A stretch of 64,000 nt of DNA from Streptomyces sp. NK08204 (GTDB taxonomy: Bacteria > Actinomycetota > Actinomycetes > Streptomycetales > Streptomycetaceae): positions 62,001 through 126,000 of the forward strand of contig NZ_JAINVF010000012.1 in the NCBI RefSeq assembly GCF_020400585.1. Reading direction: 5' to 3'. Positions 42,145 through 50,743 of the stretch are shown piece by piece. The notes under the pieces were generated by a model that worked only from the letters and a program-made list of their open reading frames with translations, had not been told where the DNA came from and did no database searches. Position numbers and translations under genes: made by a program. Numbering within the stretch: position 1 is the first letter of the stretch; each line of letters starts with the position of its first letter.

Positions 42145-43090
42145 TCAGCGCCCTGACCTGACAGCGGCGCGAGCCGTGAGCGCCGCGCCGGCGGCGACCG
42201 CGAGCCAGGCCGCGACCGCCACCCCTACCAACCCCCGCCCCGGCCCCTTCAGCCACGGAACGTCCACCACGGCGGCGACGGACAACGTCGCCGCCGCTGT
42301 CATTCCCACCGGGAACACGGTCGACCACCGCCGCACGCCGTAGCCCCCGCGCGGCCGGACCACCTCGGCCGCCAGCAGCACGAGGCACCAGGCCAGATCC
42401 AGCACGAGCAGGGCGACCGTCACCCTGCGCAGCGTCCCCCGGTCGTCGTCGTTCCACAGGCCAACCGGGCACTCCCGGCGAAGCGCAGTTTCGCCCCGGC
42501 CGGCGCCGAGGTGGCGAGCGCCCCGCCCGCCACCCAGTGGTCCCCGGCCCCGTTCAGCACTGCCGCGGCTCGAAACGTCCCAGGGCGAAGCCGTAGAGCG
42601 CCAGGCCCGCGAAGAACAGCACCAGTGCGGTGTGCGCGAGCCACGCCGTCGACTCGGCCGCGGCCGGCGTGGCCCCCAGCACGGCAAGACCCTGTGTGGC
42701 CACGCAACACAGGAACACCGATCCCGGCATGCGCCGCTTCCAGCGTCGTACGGCGAGAAGGAGGAGCACGGGCCAGAGCAGCGCCCGCCAGCGCCGGCAG
42801 CGCCTCGGCGAGGGGCTGTCGGCCGAGCGCGGAGAGGCGGGCGCCCAGTACCGCCGTCGCGGCCACGGCGGTCAGTGCGTCCGGGGTGCCCGCCTCGGCC
42901 ACCCGTCGCTCGCGCTGCCCCGCCGGCCGTACGGCGAGCGAACTCCGCGCCCAGCGCCAGCCAGGCGACGCAGGCCAGCGCCAGGAAGACCTGGACAGCC
43001 CCTCGTCGCCCTCAGGCGCAGCCCACCGAGACGATCCCGGTCGCCATCACCGCGGCACCGGCAGCGGGCGAACGCCGCGCTGACCGGGCG
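42145..43090 (-). pseudogene. Decayed TDT (tellurite-resistance/dicarboxylate) family transporter
   Basis: Pieces of one membrane transporter can be read in order on the minus strand but in several frames: MATGIVSVG (the TehA first-helix motif) near 43047, FLALACVAWLALGAEFA, LWPVLLLLAVRRWKRRMPGS then LFFAGLALYGFALGRF, VLNGAGDHWVAGGALATSAP, and finally VALLVLDLAWCLVLLAAEVV through RRWSTVFPVGMTAAATLSVA to the stop at 42145. At least four frameshifts and one stop separate them. Intact homologues are about 320 residues long and export or import small anions. With this many lesions it is inactive, unless the assembly is faulty. Confidence 0.8.
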
Positions 43091-43178
43091 CGCAGCGAGG
43101 CAAAACTGAACTTGTAGGACCTGTAGGAGCCATGGGGCATTCAGGACATGTCGTCGCTGCTGGAAAAGCCCGACGGCC

Positions 43179-44363
43179 CTACGCCGGCCGCACCACGCTG
43201 TGGATGATCGACGCGCCCCCGTAGTAGACCGACTCCTCACGGACGTACGCGCCGGGTTTGGGCGCGTGGATCATCATGCCGTTGCCTATGTAGAGGCCGA
43301 CGTGGCTGATGTCGTCGTAGAAGAAGATCAGGTCGCCGGGGCGGGCGTCCGCGAGGGAGACCGTGGTGCCCACCTTGACCTGGTCCCAGGTCGTGCGCGG
43401 GAGGCTGACGCCGGCGGCTTTCCAGGAGGCCTGCGTGAGGCCGGAGCAGTCGTAGGAGTCGGGCCCCGTGGCGCCCCACACGTACGGCTTGCCGATCTGC
43501 GCGCGGGCGAAGGCGATCGCCTCGGCGGCCTTGGTGTCGTACGAGTCGGAGGTGCCGGAGCCCCCGGAAGAACCGGACGTGCCCGAGGAGCCGGACGACG
43601 ACGAGGAAGACGGGGAGGGGGACGGGGACGAAGACGGGGAGGTGTCCTGCCGGGCCGCCTGCTGCTTGGCCAGCTCGGCCGCCTTGCGTGCCGCCTCCTC
43701 CTGCTTCTGCTTCTCGATCGCCGCCAGCCGTGCCTTCTCCTCGGCGGTCAGATCGGACAGCAGCTTGCGTGCGCCGGCGAGCTTCTTCTGAACGGTGGTC
43801 TTGGCGGTCTTCAGGTCGTTCTGCGTCCTGGTGAGCGCCTGGAGGCTCGCCGCGGCCTCCCGCCGCTTCTTCATGGTCGCCGACTGCTCGGTGACGTAGT
43901 CGTCGACCGCGCTCTTCTGGCGCGAGGTCAGCCGGTGCATCAGCTGGCTCTGGTCGAAGTAGTCCTGCGGACTGTCCGCGAGCAGAAAGGTGGCCGTGTC
44001 CGGCACGGTGGTGCCCGTCCGGTACTGGGCGGCGGCGATGGAGCCCAGTTCCTCACGCGCCTTGTTGAGCCGTTCCGTGCGGCGCGCGACGTCGTCCCGG
44101 AGGGATTCGACGCGCCCGCGCTCCTTGCCGGCACGTTCCTTGGCGGCGTTGTACTTCTCGGTCGCCGACTCCGCCTGCCGGTAGAGATCGTCGACCTTCT
44201 TCTCCACCTCCTCCAGGGTCGGCTTCCCCTTGTCGGCCGCGGGCGCGGCGTCGGCCGTCTGGGAGAAGACGGCCATGGAGGTGAGCGCGGCGGTGGCGAG
44301 GACGGGGGCGCGGAGGCCTGCGGTACGGGGCCCGACGGGACGCGGCTTACGGTGCGACGCCAA
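43179..44363 (-). CDS. Secreted NlpC/P60 hydrolase under a c-di-AMP riboswitch
   Basis: A 394-residue paralogue of the hydrolase at 40366-41430. Signal peptide at residues 1-40, coiled coil at about 48-235, a Ser/Gly-rich linker (a run of D/S residues near 245-275), and the NlpC/P60 domain with Cys in S-Y-D-C-S-G-L (near 304), His in S-H-V-G-L-Y-I (near 354) and His in H-A-P-K-P (near 366). The start is TTG at 44363, supported by AAGGAG nine bases upstream and by the family N-terminus MASHRKPR. A ydaO-type leader precedes it, a known arrangement for Streptomyces wall hydrolases. Confidence 0.95.
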   Translation of the reverse strand: MASHRKPRPVGPRTAGLRAPVLATAALTSMAVFSQTADAAPAADKGKPTLEEVEKKVDDLYRQAESATEKYNAAKERAGKERGRVESLRDDVARRTERLNKAREELGSIAAAQYRTGTTVPDTATFLLADSPQDYFDQSQLMHRLTSRQKSAVDDYVTEQSATMKKRREAAASLQALTRTQNDLKTAKTTVQKKLAGARKLLSDLTAEEKARLAAIEKQKQEEAARKAAELAKQQAARQDTSPSSSPSPSPSSSSSSGSSGTSGSSGGSGTSDSYDTKAAEAIAFARAQIGKPYVWGATGPDSYDCSGLTQASWKAAGVSLPRTTWDQVKVGTTVSLADARPGDLIFFYDDISHVGLYIGNGMMIHAPKPGAYVREESVYYGGASIIHSVVRPA

Positions 44364-44385
44364 GGGAGGCGACTCCTTCCATATG

Positions 44386-44545
44386 CCGCCTACCGGGTTA
44401 GCTGTCGGGTTCGGGCGGTGCGTCGGAAGGGTTGCCCTACGGTCTCGTCCCGGCGGGAGGTGGTCCCGGTGGGAGTCGGCCGATTCACCCCAAGGTCGGT
44501 GGGTCCCCGGCTCCGGACGCCACCAGGGCGCGCCGGACTCGGCGG
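44386..44545 (-). ncRNA. ydaO/yuaA-type c-di-AMP riboswitch
   Basis: The minus strand contains, in order, the conserved blocks GCCGGGGACCCACCGACC, TTGGGGTGAATCGGC, GTAGGGCAACCCTTCCG and CCCGACAGCTAACCCGGTAG, ending about 22 bases before the TTG start. These are the hallmarks of the actinobacterial ydaO class, which senses c-di-AMP and lowers expression of resuscitation and NlpC/P60 hydrolases. The 5' boundary is approximate, and I see no separate terminator stem between the aptamer and the start. Confidence 0.88.
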
Positions 44546-44940
44546 AGGCCGCGCGGTCCGGCGAGGTTCGCCGGAAGGGGTCGTTCGGCCCGCACGCACG
44601 CTAGCCAACTCCTGGGACCCCTGTGAAGGTTGGTGTCAGGTATGTCCGATACATTTTCGTGACCTGGGGGCGGATGTTCGGCTGGGTCATCGGGTGCCTC
44701 CGTTGCGTGAGCGGCGGACGGGTCCGTGTGAGCGGTGGACGGGTTCGTGTGAGCGGCGGCCAGGCCCGCGTGAGGGGGCGGTCCGGGTCGGCTGAGGCGC
44801 GGTCCGGATGGGGTGGCGGGCGGTCCGGGCGGATGGCGGGCGGTCCAGGGCGAGTGATGGCGGTCCGGGTCGGGTGAGGGCAGGCCGGGTTTACGGGGCG
44901 GCGGACGGTTGTCGGTCCGGCGCCCTAGACTCGGAGAGCG
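44546..44940. other. Promoter region between the riboswitch and pcrA, with short tandem repeats
   Basis: The stretch holds the promoters of two divergent genes. At 44707-44769 there are three copies of a 21-base unit (GTGAGCGGCGGACGGGTCCGT and variants) followed by decayed GGCGGTCCGG copies to about 44875. TAGACT at 44926-44931 may be the -10 box of pcrA. No gene is supported. Confidence 0.5.
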
Positions 44941-47436
44941 ATGAGCAGCCTCTTTGACGACAGCTTCCTGGCGGACCTCCAGCCCCCTCGCGGGCACGAG
45001 GAGGAGCCCCCGCCGCCGCCCGAGGACGATCACCTTCCGGAGTCGCTTCCGGACGATCTGTTCGGCGGGAAGTTCGACGTGCCGCCGGACCGGGACGCCT
45101 ACTACCGCGACGGCGCCCCACGCCCCGCGATCGACACGGCGACCCTGCTCCAGGGGCTGAACGAGAACCAGCGTGCCGCGGTCGTGCACGCCGGCTCCCC
45201 GCTGCTCATCGTCGCCGGCGCCGGCTCCGGCAAGACGCGCGTGCTCACCCACCGCATCGCCCACCTGCTCGCCGAGCGGAACGTGCACCCGGGTCAGATC
45301 CTCGCGATCACCTTCACCAACAAGGCCGCGGGCGAGATGAAGGAGCGCGTCGAGCAGCTCGTCGGCCCACGCGCGAACGCGATGTGGGTCATGACCTTCC
45401 ACAGCGCGTGTGTGCGCATCCTGCGCCGGGAGAGCAAGAAGCTCGGTTTCACGTCCTCTTTCTCGATCTACGACGCCGCCGACAGCAAGCGCCTGATGGC
45501 CCTGGTCTGCCGCGACCTGGACCTGGACCCCAAGCGCTTCCCGCCCAAGTCCTTCAGCGCCAAGATCAGCAACCTGAAGAACGAGCTGATCGACGAGGAG
45601 GACTTCGCCGCGCAGGCCGCCGACGGCTTCGAGAAGACCCTCGCCCAGGCCTATGCGCTGTACCAGTCGCGGCTGCGTGAGGCGAACGCGCTCGACTTCG
45701 ACGACCTGATCATGACGACGGTCAACCTGCTGCGCGCCTTCCCGGACGTCGCCGAGCACTACCGCCGCCGCTTCCGGCACGTCCTGGTGGACGAGTACCA
45801 GGACACCAACCACGCCCAGTACGCCCTCGTACGCGAACTCGTCGGGACGTCCGAGCACCCCGTCGACGAGCATCCCGTCGACGCACCGCCCGGCGCGTAC
45901 GACCTCCCGCCCGCCGAACTGTGCGTGGTCGGTGACGCGGACCAGTCGATCTACGCCTTCCGTGGCGCGACCATCCGCAACATCCTCCAGTTCGAGGAGG
46001 ACTACCCGAACGCGACGACCATCCTGCTGGAGCAGAACTACCGCTCCACGCAGACCATCCTGTCCGCCGCCAACGCCGTCATCGAGCGCAACGAGTCCCG
46101 GCGCCCGAAGAACCTGTGGACCAACGCCGGCCAGGGCGCGCAGATCACCGGCTACGTCGCCGACACCGAGCACGACGAGGCCCAGTTCGTCGCCGACGAG
46201 ATAGACCGCCTCACGGACGCGGGCGAGGCGCGCGTGGGCGACGTCGCCGTCTTCTACCGCACCAACGCCCAGTCCCGTGTCTTCGAAGAGGTCTTCATCC
46301 GCGTCGGCCTGCCCTACAAGGTCGTCGGTGGCGTCCGCTTCTACGAGCGCAAGGAGGTCCGGGACGTCCTGGCCTACCTGCGCGTCCTCGCCAACCCCGA
46401 GGACTCGGTGCCGCTGCGCCGCATCCTCAACGTCCCCAAGCGGGGCATCGGCGAGCGCGCCGAGGCGATGGTCGACGCCCTCGCCCAGCGCGAGAGGATC
46501 AGCTTCCCGCAGGCGCTGAAGCGGGTGGACGAGGCGTACGGCATGGCGGCGCGCTCCACCAACGCGGTCAGGCGGTTCAACACGCTGATGGAGGACCTGC
46601 GCACGATCGTGGAGTCCGGCGCGGGCCCGGCGACCGTCCTGGAGGCGGTGCTCGAACGCACCGGCTACCTGGCCGAGTTGCAGGCCTCCACCGACCCGCA
46701 GGACGAGACGCGCATCGAAAACCTCCAGGAACTCGCGGCCGTGGCCCTGGAGTTCGAGCAGGAGCGCGCGGAGGGCGAGCAGGCCACACTGGCAGACTTC
46801 CTGGAGCAGGTCGCCCTGGTCGCCGACTCCGACCAGATCCCCGACGAGGAGGACGGCGACGGCGTCATCACCCTGATGACCCTGCACACCGCCAAGGGCC
46901 TCGAGTTCCCGGTCGTGTTCCTGACCGGCATGGAGGACGGCGTCTTCCCGCACATGCGCGCCCTCGGCCAGACCAAGGAGCTGGAGGAGGAGCGGCGCCT
47001 GGCGTACGTCGGCATCACGCGCGCGCGGGAGCGGCTGTATCTGACCCGCTCGGCCCTGCGCAGCGCCTGGGGTCAGCCCTCGTACAACCCGCCCTCCCGC
47101 TTCCTGGAGGAGATCCCGGCCGCCCATATGGAGTGGAAGCGGACGGGAGCCGCCGCGCCGGTGTCCTCCGGGCCTGTTTCCGGGATCGCGGCCTCGCTCT
47201 CCTCGTCCCGCTCCCGCTCGTCGGCCGCGGGCGCGTCCGGGTTCGCCACGCGGCGGGCCACCGACAAGCCGGTGGTGTCCCTGGCTGTCGGCGACCGGGT
47301 CACACACGACCAGTTCGGACTCGGCACGGTTGTCGCGGTGACCGGCGCGGGTGACAACGCCCAGGCGACGATCGACTTCGGGGACGGCAAGCCGAAGCGG
47401 CTGGTGCTGCGGTACGCGCCGGTGGAGAAGCTGTAG
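44941..47436 (+). CDS. pcrA: ATP-dependent DNA helicase PcrA (UvrD family)
   Basis: An 831-residue superfamily 1A helicase. The Walker A G-A-G-S-G-K-T lies near residues 92-99, motif Ia AITFTNKAAGEM follows, motif II D-E-Y-Q-D near 284, motif III VVGDADQSIYAFRGA, motif IV LEQNYRSTQTIL, motif V T-L-H-T-A-K-G-L-E-F and motif VI R-R-L-A-Y-V-G-I-T-R-A. An acidic, Pro-rich N-terminal extension of about 65 residues precedes the helicase. The C-terminal VGDRVTHDQFGLGTVVAVTG is the Tudor-like RNA-polymerase-binding module. It unwinds DNA during repair and clears stalled polymerase. ATG at 44941 follows GGAGAG. Confidence 0.97.
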   Translation: MSSLFDDSFLADLQPPRGHEEEPPPPPEDDHLPESLPDDLFGGKFDVPPDRDAYYRDGAPRPAIDTATLLQGLNENQRAAVVHAGSPLLIVAGAGSGKTRVLTHRIAHLLAERNVHPGQILAITFTNKAAGEMKERVEQLVGPRANAMWVMTFHSACVRILRRESKKLGFTSSFSIYDAADSKRLMALVCRDLDLDPKRFPPKSFSAKISNLKNELIDEEDFAAQAADGFEKTLAQAYALYQSRLREANALDFDDLIMTTVNLLRAFPDVAEHYRRRFRHVLVDEYQDTNHAQYALVRELVGTSEHPVDEHPVDAPPGAYDLPPAELCVVGDADQSIYAFRGATIRNILQFEEDYPNATTILLEQNYRSTQTILSAANAVIERNESRRPKNLWTNAGQGAQITGYVADTEHDEAQFVADEIDRLTDAGEARVGDVAVFYRTNAQSRVFEEVFIRVGLPYKVVGGVRFYERKEVRDVLAYLRVLANPEDSVPLRRILNVPKRGIGERAEAMVDALAQRERISFPQALKRVDEAYGMAARSTNAVRRFNTLMEDLRTIVESGAGPATVLEAVLERTGYLAELQASTDPQDETRIENLQELAAVALEFEQERAEGEQATLADFLEQVALVADSDQIPDEEDGDGVITLMTLHTAKGLEFPVVFLTGMEDGVFPHMRALGQTKELEEERRLAYVGITRARERLYLTRSALRSAWGQPSYNPPSRFLEEIPAAHMEWKRTGAAAPVSSGPVSGIAASLSSSRSRSSAAGASGFATRRATDKPVVSLAVGDRVTHDQFGLGTVVAVTGAGDNAQATIDFGDGKPKRLVLRYAPVEKL

Positions 47437-47438
47437 AC

Positions 47439-47473
47439 GACGTGAGCCCCGCCGTTCCGGCGGGGCTCACGTC
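47439..47473. terminator. Bidirectional terminator between pcrA and the M23 gene
   Basis: GACGTGAGCCCCGCCG pairs perfectly with CGGCGGGGCTCACGTC around TTC. The stem lies between convergent stops, so it serves both genes. Confidence 0.9.
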
Positions 47474-47482
47474 TCAGCGGGT

Positions 47483-48913
47483 TCAGGTCGGGTCCAGCCC
47501 GTGGCTGCGCAGCCACGGCAGTGGGTCTATGGCCGCCCCGCCCGCCGGGCGTACCTCGAAGTGCAGGTGCGGGCCGGTGGAGTTGCCTGAATTGCCCGAG
47601 AAGGCGATCGGGTCGCCGGCCTTGACGCTCGTACCGGGGGCGACGCGGTAGCTGGACAGGTGGCAGTACCAGGTCTGCGTGCCGTCCTTCGCCGTCACGA
47701 TCATCATGTTGCCGTAGGCGCTGTTCCATTTCGTGGAGACGACGCCGTCGGTCGCGGACATCACCGTGGTGCCGTACGACACGGGGAAGTCGATGCCCGT
47801 GTGTACCGACATCCAGTTCACGCCGGCCTGGCCGAAGTAGGCGCTGAGCCCGTGCTGCAGGACCGGCAGCGCGAACTTGGGGCGCAGTCGCTCCTTGAGC
47901 GCGGCCTCCGCGGCTGCCTTCTTCCTCTCCAGCTCCTGCTGGGTCTTGAGGTCGATGCGCTCCTGCGTACGGCTCGCCCGGTCCGCGAAGTCGTCGGCCC
48001 CGGCGGAGAGGCTCTTGAGCTGGGTGTCCAGCTTGCTGTTGGCGACCGACGGCCGCACCGCGTGCGCGTCCGAGGCGGAGGCGGTGGTGTCCTTGCCGTC
48101 GTCGGTCAGGCCGCCGACGGACGCGGCGGCGATCCCGGCGACCCCCATGACACAGACCGAGGGGACGGCGACGGTCAGAAGCGCGGATCGCTTGGCGGGC
48201 GTACGGCGGCGGGACCGCGCCGCGCCCCGGGAGCCCGCGCGGCTCGCCGGAGCCGGGCTGACCTCCTCCTGCTCGTCCAGCAGACCGGTCACGGCGGGCA
48301 TCTCACCGGTCGAGGCCGACTCGCCGTCTTCGGCAGGGTCGTCCTCGTACGCCGTGTCCTCGTACGCCGTGTCCTCGTACGCCGCGTCTTCGTGCGGCGC
48401 CTGCTCGAACGCGGTGGTGACCTGCTCGAACGTGGTGGTGGCCTGCTGGTCGAACGGTTCGGCGGGCTGCTCGTGGTGAACCGCCTCGGCCTGGCCGCCG
48501 GCGTTCCACTGGGTCGCGTCGTACGCGCCGGTGTCGAAGGTCTGGGTGTCCCACTGCCACTGCTGGGTGGCGTCGGGCTGCAGCCAGGCGCTCGCGTCCC
48601 ACTGCCCGCTGATGTCGTTCCCCGTGGCCTGCGCCGGGATCGTCCATGCGGTGCTGTCGTGGACGCCGGAGTCGTAGGCCGCGTGGTGGTGGGCCGCGTA
48701 CGGGTCGTGGATCAGGGTCCGGCCGGTGTCGGTCTGCCACTGCGAGGCGTCGTAGGCGCCGGTGGAGTGCCCGTCGCCCGGGAGGCTGCCGAAGAGCGGA
48801 TCCGTGTCGAAGGCTGTGGTGGTTCTGGAACCGGTGGCAAAACCAGTGGCGTCGTAGCCACCGTACGTGGTGAGGTCGCCGTAGATGGTCCCCGACGGGT
48901 GACGGTCGTTCAC
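47483..48913 (-). CDS. Membrane-anchored M23 (LytM) metallopeptidase
   Basis: A 476-residue protein. The first 230 residues are a Tyr/Thr/Gln/Asp-rich low-complexity region (for example YDASQWQTDTGRTLIHD), including three A-Y-E-D repeats. A basic stretch (RGAARSRRRTPAKRS) and a membrane helix (ALLTVAVPSVCVMGVAGIAA) follow, then a coiled coil (LDTQLKSLSAGADDFADRAS and beyond) and the M23 domain with the Zn ligands in H-T-G-I-D-F and H-L-H-F. It should cut peptidoglycan cross-links or, as a LytM factor, activate amidases. GTG at 48913 follows GAGAGAAG; a longer frame upstream contains the promoter and is rejected. Confidence 0.93.
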   Translation of the reverse strand: MNDRHPSGTIYGDLTTYGGYDATGFATGSRTTTAFDTDPLFGSLPGDGHSTGAYDASQWQTDTGRTLIHDPYAAHHHAAYDSGVHDSTAWTIPAQATGNDISGQWDASAWLQPDATQQWQWDTQTFDTGAYDATQWNAGGQAEAVHHEQPAEPFDQQATTTFEQVTTAFEQAPHEDAAYEDTAYEDTAYEDDPAEDGESASTGEMPAVTGLLDEQEEVSPAPASRAGSRGAARSRRRTPAKRSALLTVAVPSVCVMGVAGIAAASVGGLTDDGKDTTASASDAHAVRPSVANSKLDTQLKSLSAGADDFADRASRTQERIDLKTQQELERKKAAAEAALKERLRPKFALPVLQHGLSAYFGQAGVNWMSVHTGIDFPVSYGTTVMSATDGVVSTKWNSAYGNMMIVTAKDGTQTWYCHLSSYRVAPGTSVKAGDPIAFSGNSGNSTGPHLHFEVRPAGGAAIDPLPWLRSHGLDPT

Positions 48914-48961
48914 CAACTTCTCTCTCGCCTCGACAACAGGGGCTGCCAGAGCAGTGCGGTG

Positions 48962-48991
48962 ACTGTACCCGCCGGTACCTGGGCGCGACAA
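48962..48991 (-). promoter_or_regulatory. Predicted promoter of the M23 peptidase gene
   Basis: On the minus strand TTGTCG (48991-48986) and TACAGT (48967-48962) are 18 bases apart, about 50 bases before the GTG. The match is good for the vegetative consensus. Confidence 0.65.
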
Positions 48992-49168
48992 TCTTCGGCT
49001 GGTTCCGCGTTGGACGGAAACGGGCATTCGGCCGTGTTTCGGGGGAGCACGGACCGGAGCTTGGCTTTGTGTTCGATTGATGTTCGGTGAGGGGTGACGG
49101 TCGGTCACCCTTTCTTCACCAGTGCGCCGCTTCCGTGGAGCTTTTCGGGAGGCGCCGCCGGACCGCCG

Positions 49169-50023
49169 TCAGGCCACCGTCAGCCCGCCGGTGAGCCGCT
49201 CGGCCGCGTGGTGCGCGGCGTCCAGGGCCTCGCGCACGAGGGTCGCGACGGTGGGGTGCACGGGCAGCGTGAGATGCCCGATCCCGGTCACCCGGACGTT
49301 GCGTGCGTCGAGGTCAGGGTGGTCGAGGCAGGCAGCCTCCAGCGGGTCCATGATGGGGTCCAGGTCGCTCCAGAAGCTGACGAAGCGCGTGCGGCAGCCG
49401 GGCGCGGGCCGTGCCAGCTCCTCGATCACCACCGAGCCGGGCCGCATCTGGCGCACGATCGGATGGGCGTCGGCCAGCGGTGCGACGCGCGTACCCGCGT
49501 GCGGCGTCCCCAGGGTCACCAGCGTTCCCACCCGCCGGTCACCGCCCAGGCACTGTACGTAATACCGCGCGATCAGGCCGCCGAGGCTGTGCCCCACGAT
49601 GTCGACCCGGTCGCTGCACGTGCGCTCGCAGATCTCCTCGACATGCCGACCGAGCAGTTCGGCCGCGGCGCGGATGTCACAGGTGAGCGGTGAGTAGTTG
49701 AGTGACTCCACCCTGCGCCCACCGTTCTGGGTCAGGGCGCGGCGCAGCAGCACGAAGACCGAGCGGTTGTCGATGAACCCGTGCAGCAGAACGACCGGCG
49801 GGGCGGATCGGACCGGCAACCGCGTGGCGCCGTCCTGCATGGCGGCCACGGCGCAGCGCCGTTCCTGGACGAGGCCGGTCGGATACAGCACGAGGTGGCC
49901 GGCGAGGATCGCGGCCTCCAGAGCGGTCGCTTTGAGCAGGGCCATGGACAATCCGGTCAGTCTGCCGGGCCAGAGACGGCGGCAGAGCGGGAGGAAGAGT
50001 GGTACTACTCCGGAGACCTTCAT
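49169..50023 (-). CDS. Lipase/alpha-beta hydrolase with N-terminal membrane segment
   Basis: A 284-residue alpha/beta hydrolase. After a hydrophobic N-terminal region (VVPLFLPLCRRLW and MALLKATALEAAILAGHLVL) come the oxyanion-hole strand PPVVLLHGFIDN, the nucleophile elbow G-H-S-L-G-G (Ser near 146), and the Asp and His of the C-terminal half (SFWSDLDPIMDP and G-I-G-H-L-T). It resembles the triacylglycerol lipase/esterase group with an alpha/beta fold (class I-like). The N-terminus could anchor or export it. ATG at 50023 has a perfect AGGAGG site; an upstream extension of 31 codons is not supported. Confidence 0.92.
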   Translation of the reverse strand: MKVSGVVPLFLPLCRRLWPGRLTGLSMALLKATALEAAILAGHLVLYPTGLVQERRCAVAAMQDGATRLPVRSAPPVVLLHGFIDNRSVFVLLRRALTQNGGRRVESLNYSPLTCDIRAAAELLGRHVEEICERTCSDRVDIVGHSLGGLIARYYVQCLGGDRRVGTLVTLGTPHAGTRVAPLADAHPIVRQMRPGSVVIEELARPAPGCRTRFVSFWSDLDPIMDPLEAACLDHPDLDARNVRVTGIGHLTLPVHPTVATLVREALDAAHHAAERLTGGLTVA

Positions 50024-50206
50024 GGCCGACCTCCTGTCGGCACCAGGGGGAGGCCTCGCTCCCCCGTGTGCCTTCATGTCCCACCTATGTGATTTCCCCC
50101 TCGCTGGGCACCGCAAAACTGCCGCTTGCGAGATGCTGTAGATAACGTTCGTTCACTTTCACGGCGAGTGACGGAACGCGTGAGATGTGCGGTACTTGTC
50201 GTTACA

Positions 50207-50226
50207 ACGGAAGCGGTCGCTTCCGT
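50207..50226. promoter_or_regulatory. 20-base palindrome in the icmB leader
   Basis: ACGGAAGCG and CGCTTCCGT are perfect 9-base arms around GT. It lies 12 bases before the icmB ribosome binding site, so it could be an operator or an mRNA hairpin that hides the site. Confidence 0.55.
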
Positions 50227-50247
50227 AGTCGGTTGATGGAGGAACTG

Positions 50248-50664
50248 ATGGGTGTGGCAGCCGGTCCGATTCGCGTGGTGGTGGCCAAGCCGGGCCTCGA
50301 CGGCCACGATCGCGGAGCCAAGGTGATCGCGCGCGCCCTGCGCGACGCCGGTATGGAGGTCATCTACACGGGCCTCCACCAGACGCCGGAGCAGATCGTC
50401 GACACCGCCATCCAGGAGGACGCCGACGCGATCGGCCTGTCTATCCTCTCCGGCGCCCACAACACCCTCTTCGCCGCGGTCATCGACCTGCTCAAGGAGC
50501 GCGACGCCGAGGACATCGTGGTCTTCGGGGGCGGCATCGTTCCCGACGAGGACATTCCGCCGCTGAAGGAGAAGGGCGTCGCGGAGATCTTCACCCCGGG
50601 GGCGACGACCACGTCGATCGTGGAGTGGGTGCGGGGGCACGTGCGGCAGACGGCCGAGGCGTAG
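50248..50664 (+). CDS. icmB: Isobutyryl-CoA mutase small (B12-binding) subunit
   Basis: A 138-residue cobalamin-binding protein. The base-off/His-on motif D-G-H-D-R-G is at residues about 20-25, followed by the SILSGAHN block and the G-G-G-I-V-P segment, as in the C-terminal domain of methylmalonyl-CoA mutases. As a stand-alone protein of this size it matches IcmB, which pairs with IcmA to interconvert isobutyryl-CoA and n-butyryl-CoA, feeding valine-derived carbon into fatty acid and polyketide precursors. No icmA is nearby, which is also usual in Streptomyces. ATG at 50248 has GGAGG at 50238-50242. Confidence 0.93.
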   Translation: MGVAAGPIRVVVAKPGLDGHDRGAKVIARALRDAGMEVIYTGLHQTPEQIVDTAIQEDADAIGLSILSGAHNTLFAAVIDLLKERDAEDIVVFGGGIVPDEDIPPLKEKGVAEIFTPGATTTSIVEWVRGHVRQTAEA

Positions 50665-50743
50665 CACAGACCGGTCCGTACGGCACTGCGGAGGCGTAGG
50701 GCAGGCAGCTCGCGCAGGGCAGCCGGCAGGGCGACCGGCGTGC

